Origin: Bradyrhizobium diazoefficiens
GTDB taxonomy: Bacteria > Pseudomonadota > Alphaproteobacteria > Rhizobiales > Xanthobacteraceae
Direction: 5' to 3'
DNA length: 64,000 nucleotides
Assembly (NCBI RefSeq): GCF_016616885.1
Contig: NZ_CP067102.1
Location: 2,446,501 to 2,510,500 of the forward strand
In this document: positions 54,856-64,000 of the stretch, piece by piece
Layout of the letters: each line of letters begins with the position of its first letter
Numbering within the stretch: the stretch's first letter is position 1
Program-made: the position numbers and the translations under genes
The notes under the pieces: generated by a model
The model's database searches: none
The model's input: only the letters and a program-made list of their open reading frames with translations
What the model was told of the DNA's origin: nothing

Positions 54856-55085
54856 GGAAAACTCCTTCGACAAGTTTTTCGGCAAGCGCCAGTGGCGCGA
54901 CCGGTTGCCAATGCTGCGGCGCGCGCGATGTTCCGGAAAAGAGCTGCCGCATACGCGGCAATTTCGGGCAGTTTTCGCGAAGCCGGGAACTCATTCGTCC
55001 CTTGAGCGTCTCTACCCGCGGAACCCGGTCCGCTATGATCCGCCCGCGATTCGCCTCAAGCTACCCAAGCCTGGAAAGATAGTTC

Positions 55086-55241
55086 ATGCACCTCACCATC
55101 GCCCACATTTCGCCGATCCTGTCGCTGATTGCGGGTGTGCTCATCCTGATCATGCCGCGCCTTCTCAACCTGATCGTTGCGATCTTTCTCATCATCAATG
55201 GTGCGATCGGGCTCGGTTTATTGAAGTGGCTCCATCTCTAG
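55086..55241 (+). CDS. DUF3096-like small membrane protein
   Basis: 51 residues: MHLTIAHISPILSLIAGVLI, LIMPRLLNLIVAIFLIINGA, IGLGLLKWLHL. Two hydrophobic segments (about 6-22 and 27-46) joined by a Pro-Arg turn match DUF3096. GGAAAGA lies upstream of the ATG. Inner-membrane location is expected. Function unknown. Confidence 0.8.
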   Translation: MHLTIAHISPILSLIAGVLILIMPRLLNLIVAIFLIINGAIGLGLLKWLHL

Positions 55242-55328
55242 GCCTTCATTTTCCGGAACTCTTCGACTTGCGCGGGCCTGCCCAAAGTGGTGTAAGGCGC
55301 GCGATTTCCCATTCCTCTCGCAGGTTGT

Positions 55329-58298
<2,970 letters not shown>

Positions 58299-58322
58299 GG
58301 CGAAGAGCACGATTGAGTTGAG

Positions 58323-58350
58323 AGAGGCGGGGCCAGTCCCCGCCTCTTTT
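58323..58350 (+). terminator. Rho-independent terminator of ppdK
   Basis: AGAGGCGGGG (58323-58332) and CCCCGCCTCT (58338-58347) form a 10-bp stem with a 5-base loop, followed by TTTTGT. It lies 25 bases after the ppdK stop. Confidence 0.85.
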
Positions 58351-58376
58351 GTCTTACGCTACACTCCCATCCACGC

Positions 58377-58456
58377 CGTCATTGCGAGCGAAGCGAAGCA
58401 ATCCAGACTGTCGCCGCGGAGAGACTCTGGATTGCTTCGCTTCGCTCGCAATGACG
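58377..58456. repeat. Palindromic intergenic repeat, family A copy 4
   Basis: CGTCATTGCGAG at the left end, GCAATCCAGA and CTGGATTGC inside, CTCGCAATGACG at the right end. It lies downstream of the ppdK terminator. The remaining 58457-58741 upstream of the SleB gene shows no other feature I recognise. Confidence 0.85.
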
Positions 58457-58741
58457 GAGGGCGGAACCGCACGCGTCCTGTAATGATACGTGCGCGCAAG
58501 AAATATCAGCAAGAGTTCCTTCACCATTCGCGTTGACCAGATGTTTACCGCTTCAAGTGGGGCCGCATTTACCAACGCGCAGCATTGCCCCGTGAAAACA
58601 CCTGACATCGCTTGAGTGTGTCGGTTGCGCAACGTCGATTAACGCCCCGGCAACCTAAATTAGATACTCACGATAAAGATCGAATTGCACGGATGTACTG
58701 CGGATCGATCTGTCTGGTGTAAGCGTAGCGTGAGCGTATCG

Positions 58742-60199
58742 ATGTCAGTGTTGCGTAACCATCCGAAGGGTGCACGGTTCGCATCCTTCGGAATCGGTCT
58801 CTGCATCTTCGCATTGATGCCGAGAGAGACCGGCTATCAGGACATAGGCTCGTTGCTGGCGCGTCAGCCCGGCGTCGCCGAGCGCTGGCAGAAGCAGGTG
58901 TTTTCTGCGGCCTCGTCCATTCAGCTTGCCACTTACAGCTTTTCGCGCCCGATCGGGACGTCGGTTCCACAGAGCGCGATGGTTCGTCTCGCAAGCCTCG
59001 ATGGCCGCGACATCACCGGCACCATCTCACGCGGCAATCCGACGCTCCAGGCGCCGACGCGCTACCAGGCCTCCGATTTCCCCAGGGTCGATCGCGCGCT
59101 GAAAGGCGACCGTCTCGCCACCGTCACACCGGCGCCCGAGACGGCTGCACCGGCCGCCGCGCCCGCGCAGCAAGATCCGGCGACCTCCAACAGCTCCGTG
59201 TTCGGCGCCAAGACTGTACAATTGCCGGCAGCGCAGCCGCAAGCGATGTCGCCGGAGTCCGCGGCGGCGCTCGATCCCGAGCTTCAGGAGGCGATGCGCG
59301 CGCCGCCCTTGCCGCAATATGCCAATCCGCCGAAGGCCGACGACAATGCGCTGTCGTTTGCGGCGCAGCCGCTCAACGCGCTCAAGCAGGCGACGGTCGC
59401 AGCCCCGCCGCGCGATCCCTTCAGCGTCAAGACCTCGAACCTGTTCTTCGGCAGCTCCTCGCTCGGCGGCTCTGTCGAGAGCATCGAGAGCTGGCAGCCC
59501 GGCGCCGAGCCGCTGATCGTGACGCCCGATCCCGACATGAAGCTGGCCTCGCTGTCGCCGCCGAACGAGGATATCGCGAACGCCACCGAGAGCGGCGAGA
59601 GCGTCGCGCCGAAGGGCGAGGTCAACGCCGACAATCAGCGCGCCAAATCGCCGGCCGAGCGGCTGGCGCTCGACGACAAGTCACGCGCGAAGTCGGAAAA
59701 ATGCCTTGCTGAGGCGGTCTATTTCGAATCCCGCGGCGAGGCCGTGCGCGGCCAGATCGCGGTCGCGCAAGTCGTGATGAACCGGGTATTCTCCGGCAAA
59801 TATCCGGACACCGTGTGCGGCGTGGTCTATCAGAACAAGTACCGCCACTTCGCCTGCCAGTTCACCTTCGCCTGCGACAACAATCCCGATGTGATCCGCG
59901 AGCCCGAGATGTGGGAGCGCGCGAAGAGGATCTCGAAGGCGATGCTCGACGGCCAGATCTGGCTGCCCGAAGTCGGCAAGTCGACGCATTACCACGCCTA
60001 TTGGGTGCGCCCGTCCTGGGTCGCCGAGATGAAGAAGATGTACAAATTCGGCGTGCACACCTTCTACCGGCCGCGCAACTGGGGCGATGGCAGCGAAGAG
60101 CCGAGCTGGGGCACCCCGGCGCAGACCGCCGCACTTTCGGCAGAGCTCACCCAGGAAGCCAAGAGCTCCGCCGAGATGGGCGTGGTCGAGCGAAGGTAG
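58742..60199 (+). CDS. SleB-type cell wall hydrolase
   Basis: 485 residues from ATG 58742. A short hydrophobic N-terminal segment (FASFGIGLCIFALM, residues about 13-26) suggests export or membrane anchoring. A long Pro/Ala/Ser-rich linker follows. The C-terminal Hydrolase_2 domain begins EKCLAEAVYFESRGEAVRGQ and contains AVAQVVMNRVFSGKYPDTVC and THYHAYWVRPSWVAEMKKMY, with the conserved Glu in YFESRGE. The family cleaves peptidoglycan. In a non-sporulating rhizobium it presumably acts in wall remodelling. Confidence 0.92.
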   Translation: MSVLRNHPKGARFASFGIGLCIFALMPRETGYQDIGSLLARQPGVAERWQKQVFSAASSIQLATYSFSRPIGTSVPQSAMVRLASLDGRDITGTISRGNPTLQAPTRYQASDFPRVDRALKGDRLATVTPAPETAAPAAAPAQQDPATSNSSVFGAKTVQLPAAQPQAMSPESAAALDPELQEAMRAPPLPQYANPPKADDNALSFAAQPLNALKQATVAAPPRDPFSVKTSNLFFGSSSLGGSVESIESWQPGAEPLIVTPDPDMKLASLSPPNEDIANATESGESVAPKGEVNADNQRAKSPAERLALDDKSRAKSEKCLAEAVYFESRGEAVRGQIAVAQVVMNRVFSGKYPDTVCGVVYQNKYRHFACQFTFACDNNPDVIREPEMWERAKRISKAMLDGQIWLPEVGKSTHYHAYWVRPSWVAEMKKMYKFGVHTFYRPRNWGDGSEEPSWGTPAQTAALSAELTQEAKSSAEMGVVERR

Positions 60200-60203
60200 C
60201 CGC

Positions 60204-61082
60204 TCACGTCTCGATATCCAGCGCGCAGTCGAAATTCGGCGCCGAATGCGTCAGCGCGCCAGATGAGGCGTAGTCGACGCCGGTGGCCGCGATCGTCGCG
60301 ATCGAGTCCAGCGTGACGCCGCCGGAGGCTTCCAGCGTGAGGCGGCCTTCCGTCATCCGCACCGCCTCGCGCAGCGTCGCGATGTCCATGTTGTCCAGCA
60401 GCGCGGCTTCTGCGAGGCCGGTGTCAAGCACCTCGCGCAGTTGCGCGAGCGTATCCACCTCGATCTCGATCTTGACGAGATGGCCGGCATGGCGGCGGGC
60501 ACGCTCCAGCACCGGGCGGATGCCGCCGGCGACCGCGATGTGATTGTCCTTGATCAGGATCGCATCGTCGAGGCCGAAACGGTGGTTGAAGCCGCCGCCG
60601 CAACGCACCGCGTATTTCTCCAGCGCCCGCAATCCCGGCGTGGTCTTTCGCGTGCAGCAGATGCGCATTTTGGTGCCCTCGGTGCGCGCGACGTAGTCGG
60701 CCGTGAGCGTGGCGACGCCGGACAGCCGGCCGACGAAATTCAGCGCGGTTCGCTCAGCCGTGAGAATGGCGCGGGCCGGACCGGAGATCGTCAGCACGTG
60801 CTGTCCGCGGGCGACGCGCGCGGCGTCGCGGACATGCGCGCGCACCTCGAGGTCGGGGGAGAGCTTTTGCAGCGTCGCCAGCGCGAGCGGCAGGCCGGCG
60901 ATCACGCCGGATTGGCGTGCCACCAGGACAGCCTGCGCCTTGGTCGCTTCCGGGATCGTCGCGAGCGAGGTGACGTCGCCGGCGCGGCCAAGGTCCTCGT
61001 CGAGCGCGCGATGCACGGCCTCGTCGATGGCGAGCGGAGAGAGAAAGGCGTCGGGATAGAGCAGGGAGGTCGGGGCGATCAT
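60204..61082 (-). CDS. nadC: Nicotinate-nucleotide pyrophosphorylase
   Basis: 292 residues. [20 protein letters not shown] is the N-terminal motif, [20 protein letters not shown] the phosphoribosyl/substrate region and [16 protein letters not shown] then [20 protein letters not shown] the barrel end. It makes nicotinate mononucleotide from quinolinate and PRPP. It follows nadB by 11 bases on the same strand and completes a nadA-nadB-nadC series for de novo NAD synthesis. Confidence 0.95.
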   Translation of the reverse strand: MIAPTSLLYPDAFLSPLAIDEAVHRALDEDLGRAGDVTSLATIPEATKAQAVLVARQSGVIAGLPLALATLQKLSPDLEVRAHVRDAARVARGQHVLTISGPARAILTAERTALNFVGRLSGVATLTADYVARTEGTKMRICCTRKTTPGLRALEKYAVRCGGGFNHRFGLDDAILIKDNHIAVAGGIRPVLERARRHAGHLVKIEIEVDTLAQLREVLDTGLAEAALLDNMDIATLREAVRMTEGRLTLEASGGVTLDSIATIAATGVDYASSGALTHSAPNFDCALDIET

Positions 61083-61093
61083 AAAAGACTCCG

Positions 61094-62701
61094 TCAGGCG
61101 ATCATGGATTGCGCGATGCGCGGCATTGGATGCTCGGTAAGGCCGTCCGCGACCTCGCGTGCGGCAGCGAGTGTGGTCATCGTTCTCTGCGCCAGCGCGG
61201 GAACATCCGTCGGATAGTCGGAGCGGAAATGCGCGCCGCGGCTCTCGCGCCGGCTCCAGGCAGCAGTGGCTACGAGCAGGGCCGCTGTCGCCATGTTGCG
61301 GACCGTGACGCTCGTCGCCGCGTGCTCAAGTGCCGCAAAGCTGCGCACGGCTTCCGCAAGGCCGTCGCGCTCGCGGATCACGCCGACATGCGCGCTCATC
61401 ATCATGCGCAACCGCTTCACGCTAGCTGCGTCCGGCGCGCCACCACGCGGCGTCACCAGCGCCTCGGGGAGGCGAGCAGGTGAGGGGATCGCGTGGCCGG
61501 CGATGTCGTCGGCGATGCGGGCGGCATAGACCACGGCCTCCAGCAGCGAATTCGAGGCGAGCCGGTTGGCACCGTGCGCACCGGTGGACGACACCTCACC
61601 CCCGGCCCAGAGCCCACCGATCGAGCTGCGGCCGCGTGCGTCCACCGCGATGCCGCCCATGTGGTAGTGCACGGCCGGCGCGATCGGGATCGCCTGCGTC
61701 GCCGGGTCGATGCCGGCGGCGATGCAGCTTGCGTGCACGGTCGGGAATTTGTCGGCGAAGCGCGCGCCCAGCGCTTCTCGTGCATCGAGGAAGGCGCCGC
61801 GACCGCCTGCGATCTCGGCGAATACGCCGCGGGCTACGATGTCGCGCGGCGCAAGCTCGGCGAGCGGATGCAGTGCCGCCATAAAGCGTTCGCCCTGACC
61901 GTTGATCAGCGTCGCGCCTTCACCGCGCAGCGCTTCGGTCGCAAGCGGCGCAGGATCGCGGCCGACCATGATCGCGGTCGGATGGAACTGCACGAATTCA
62001 GGATCGGCGATCACAGCGCCGGCGCGCGCGGCGATCGCAAGGCCCGATCCATTGGCCTCGGCCGGATTGGTGGTGACGGCATAGAGATGGCCGATGCCGC
62101 CGGTCGCCAGCACGATCGCGCGCGAGGCGATCATCAGGGGCTTCGCGGCGAAATTGCCGGCCTCGCGCAACTGGAGGCCGGTGACGGCGCCGTCTTCGGT
62201 GAGCAATGCTTCGGCGACAAAGCCTTCGATCAGGCGGATTGACGGCGTGCGGCGCACGGCCTCGCTCAGCGCCGCGATGATTGCCGCGCCGGCACCGTCG
62301 CCGCGGACGTGGACGATCCGTCGCGCCGAGTGCGCGGCTTCGCGTCCCACGGCCAGCCGGCCTTCGAGATCGCGATCGAATGGGACGCCGTAGGCGAGCA
62401 AATCATGAATCCGCGGCGCGGCCTCGCGCGCGATGCCGAGCGCGATGGCCTCATCGACGATGCCGCCACCGACCGCGATGGTATCCGCCGCATGCGCTTC
62501 GGGACTGTCGCCCTCGGCGACGGCGGCCGCGATGCCACCCTGCGCCCATGCGGATGACGCCCCCTGTCCGAGCGGCGCCGCCGAGATCAGTGTCACCGGC
62601 CTCGGCGCGAGTTTTAATGCGCAGAACAGGCCGGCGAGACCGCCGCCGACGATGACGACGTCGTCGGTGGAACGGGTGAGGTTGTGGATGTTGTCTTGCA
62701 T
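61094..62701 (-). CDS. nadB: L-aspartate oxidase
   Basis: 535 residues. The FAD motif is [40 protein letters not shown] lies in the conserved N-terminal region, [20 protein letters not shown] carries the active-site His/Arg area, and [20 protein letters not shown] is near the C-terminal helical domain. It oxidises aspartate to iminoaspartate, the partner substrate of NadA. The 182-base gap to nadA upstream holds a palindromic repeat. Confidence 0.96.
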   Translation of the reverse strand: MQDNIHNLTRSTDDVVIVGGGLAGLFCALKLAPRPVTLISAAPLGQGASSAWAQGGIAAAVAEGDSPEAHAADTIAVGGGIVDEAIALGIAREAAPRIHDLLAYGVPFDRDLEGRLAVGREAAHSARRIVHVRGDGAGAAIIAALSEAVRRTPSIRLIEGFVAEALLTEDGAVTGLQLREAGNFAAKPLMIASRAIVLATGGIGHLYAVTTNPAEANGSGLAIAARAGAVIADPEFVQFHPTAIMVGRDPAPLATEALRGEGATLINGQGERFMAALHPLAELAPRDIVARGVFAEIAGGRGAFLDAREALGARFADKFPTVHASCIAAGIDPATQAIPIAPAVHYHMGGIAVDARGRSSIGGLWAGGEVSSTGAHGANRLASNSLLEAVVYAARIADDIAGHAIPSPARLPEALVTPRGGAPDAASVKRLRMMMSAHVGVIRERDGLAEAVRSFAALEHAATSVTVRNMATAALLVATAAWSRRESRGAHFRSDYPTDVPALAQRTMTTLAAAREVADGLTEHPMPRIAQSMIA

Positions 62702-62717
62702 AGCCTTCTCCTAATGG

Positions 62718-62857
62718 TCGTCCTGGCGAAAGCCAGGACCCATAACCCCGACTGCGGGTTGTTGCGGCAAGCCGGAGCGACCAGCGTGCCAATACCCACG
62801 TCCTGTGGTTATGAGTCCCGGATCAGCGCTCACTTCGTTCGCTTGTCCGGGACGACG
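62718..62857. repeat. Palindromic intergenic repeat between nadA and nadB
   Basis: GTCGTCCTGGCGAAAGCCAG with GACCCATAACCCC on the left, and GTGGTTATGAGTCCCGGATC then GTCCGGGACGAC on the right. It would form a large branched hairpin inside the nad transcript. Single copy of this family in the window. Confidence 0.75.
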
Positions 62858-62883
62858 GTGGTGTGTGTTGCTGCCTTCTGTCC

Positions 62884-63987
62884 TCAATTCTTCAGATTGA
62901 TCATCCGCTCGACCGAGCGCCGTGCGCGCTCCGCAAGCGCTGGATCGATCGTCACTTCCTCGCCGAGGGTCAGCAGGCTCTCCAGGATGTTGGTGAGCGT
63001 GATGCGCTTCATGTGCGGGCAGATATTGCAGGGACGCAGCATCTCCACGTCAGGTAGCTCGGCGCGGACATTGTCGGCCATCGAGCACTCCGTGATCATC
63101 ACCAGGCGCTTCGGCCGCCGCTCGCGCACCCAGTTGATCATGTGCGCGGTCGAGCCGGTGAAGTCGGCTTCCGCCAGCACATCCGGCGGGCATTCGGGAT
63201 GCGCGATGATCTGCACGGAGGGATCGGCGTCGCGGAAGGCGCGCAGCTCGTCGCCGGTGAAGCGCTCATGCACTTCACACGCGCCCTTCCAGGCGATGAT
63301 TTTTACGTCGGTCTTCGAGGCGACATAGGTCGCGAGATAACGATCGGGCAGGAAGATCACGCTTGGCGCGTTCAGGCTCTCCACCACCTGCACCGCGTTC
63401 GACGAGGTGCAGCAGATGTCGACCTCGGCCTTCACTTCCGCGGACGTGTTGACATAGGCGACCACGGGCACACCGGGAAATTTTTCGCGGAGCAGCCGCA
63501 CGTCCGCGCCGGTGATGCTGGCGGCGAGCGAGCAGCCGGCGCGAGAGTCCGGGATCAGTACGGTCTTGTCCGGATTGAGCAGCTTTGAGGTCTCCGCCAT
63601 GAAGTGAACGCCGCACTGAACGATGACATCGGCCTTCACCTTGGTGGCCTCGACGGCAAGCTGAAGCGAATCGCCGCCGATGTCGGCGACGCCGTGGAAG
63701 ATCTCCGGTGCCTGGTAGTTGTGGGCGAGGATCACCGCGTTGCGCGCGCGCTTCAGTTCATTGATCGCGTGTATCGTCGGCGCCATCAGCGGCCATTCGA
63801 TCGGCGGGATCACATGCTTGACGCGCTGGTAGATCGGCGCGGTGGCGCGTTCGACTTCACTGGTCCATTCCAGCGAGGGCCGCGGCAACGCGGGTCCGGT
63901 TCGCGCCGGCGCAGTGCGAGGAGTGGTCGATTGGCTCTGCGGCCGGCTTGCAAGATCGTCGGGGCCGTAAATTCCAGTAATCGGCAT
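62884..63987 (-). CDS. nadA: Quinolinate synthase
   Basis: 367 residues. Fe-S ligands are seen as Cys in [19 protein letters not shown], Cys in [18 protein letters not shown] and Cys in [40 protein letters not shown] marks the start of the domain. It condenses iminoaspartate with dihydroxyacetone phosphate to quinolinate using a [4Fe-4S] cluster. GGAGG lies 6-10 bases upstream of the ATG. It is the first gene of nadA-nadB-nadC, and its promoter lies near or beyond the right window edge. Confidence 0.96.
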   Translation of the reverse strand: MPITGIYGPDDLASRPQSQSTTPRTAPARTGPALPRPSLEWTSEVERATAPIYQRVKHVIPPIEWPLMAPTIHAINELKRARNAVILAHNYQAPEIFHGVADIGGDSLQLAVEATKVKADVIVQCGVHFMAETSKLLNPDKTVLIPDSRAGCSLAASITGADVRLLREKFPGVPVVAYVNTSAEVKAEVDICCTSSNAVQVVESLNAPSVIFLPDRYLATYVASKTDVKIIAWKGACEVHERFTGDELRAFRDADPSVQIIAHPECPPDVLAEADFTGSTAHMINWVRERRPKRLVMITECSMADNVRAELPDVEMLRPCNICPHMKRITLTNILESLLTLGEEVTIDPALAERARRSVERMINLKN

Positions 63988-64000
63988 CGAAGCCTCCCGT

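Overview
The window looks like a chromosomal segment of a Bradyrhizobium-type alphaproteobacterium. The sequence is GC-rich. It carries a fused trpE(G) gene preceded by a short Trp-codon leader ORF of the rhizobial rnTrpL type, a CcrM (GANTC) methyltransferase, an alphaproteobacterial smc, and many palindromic intergenic repeats of the kind scattered through Bradyrhizobium chromosomes. I see no rRNA, tRNA, integrase, transposase or CRISPR. It reads as core and housekeeping DNA rather than an island.

Layout. 1-2.5 kb: 3' end of a probable dienelactone hydrolase gene, then the trpL leader/attenuator and trpE(G). 2.5-7.1 kb: apt, a small GIY-YIG protein, two tandem ParA/MinD-like ATPases, an M48 metallopeptidase and LemA. 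7.2-14.5 kb: Rsm22-like methyltransferase, smc, a CPHC thioredoxin-fold protein, a DUF721/DciA protein and mutY. 14.5-23.6 kb: thioesterase, two small secreted proteins, FAD monooxygenase, two glutathione transferases, FkbM methyltransferase, LysR regulator with a divergent NTF2-like gene, and a chemoreceptor. 23.8-30.3 kb: ccrM, ypfJ, moaB, a repeat-rich gap, a MarR-GNAT fusion, a short glycosyltransferase and an RMD1/DUF155 protein. 30.3-38.2 kb: the xfp-ackA phosphoketolase operon, a PA0069-type radical SAM protein, a VOC protein, rnhB and a GT39-like membrane glycosyltransferase. 38.2-43.9 kb: a family-4-like uracil-DNA glycosylase, ETF-ubiquinone oxidoreductase, a TPR protein and ispE. 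43.9-49.8 kb: a compact hxlR-fabF-lysE-hydrolase operon, a polyprenyl synthase, DUF2007, a TrmN6-like methyltransferase and a 32-residue peptide gene. 49.9-58.3 kb: S49 peptidase, glyQ-glyS, DUF1236 and DUF3096 proteins and ppdK. 58.7-64 kb: a SleB-type cell wall hydrolase and nadA-nadB-nadC.

How the genes work together. Clear pathway units are xfp-ackA (sugar phosphate to acetyl phosphate to acetate plus ATP), nadABC (de novo NAD), glyQS (both subunits of tetrameric glycyl-tRNA synthetase) and the ispE/polyprenyl synthase pair of isoprenoid genes, which are near each other but not in one operon. mutY, the uracil glycosylase, rnhB and smc are DNA maintenance genes.

The most notable observations are: a trpL leader with a promoter placed so that its transcript would be leaderless; two GANTC sites and a CtrA-like motif in front of ccrM; a sharp low-GC patch inside glyS suggesting intragenic recombination; a histone-H1-like Lys/Ala/Pro tail on PpdK; a family-4-type uracil glycosylase lacking two of the four Fe-S cysteines; clean palindromic operators for the HxlR, MarR and LysR regulators; and several families of intergenic palindromic repeats. 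I did not find a convincing wholly new defence or mobile system. All function calls rest on reading motifs by eye, without database searches.
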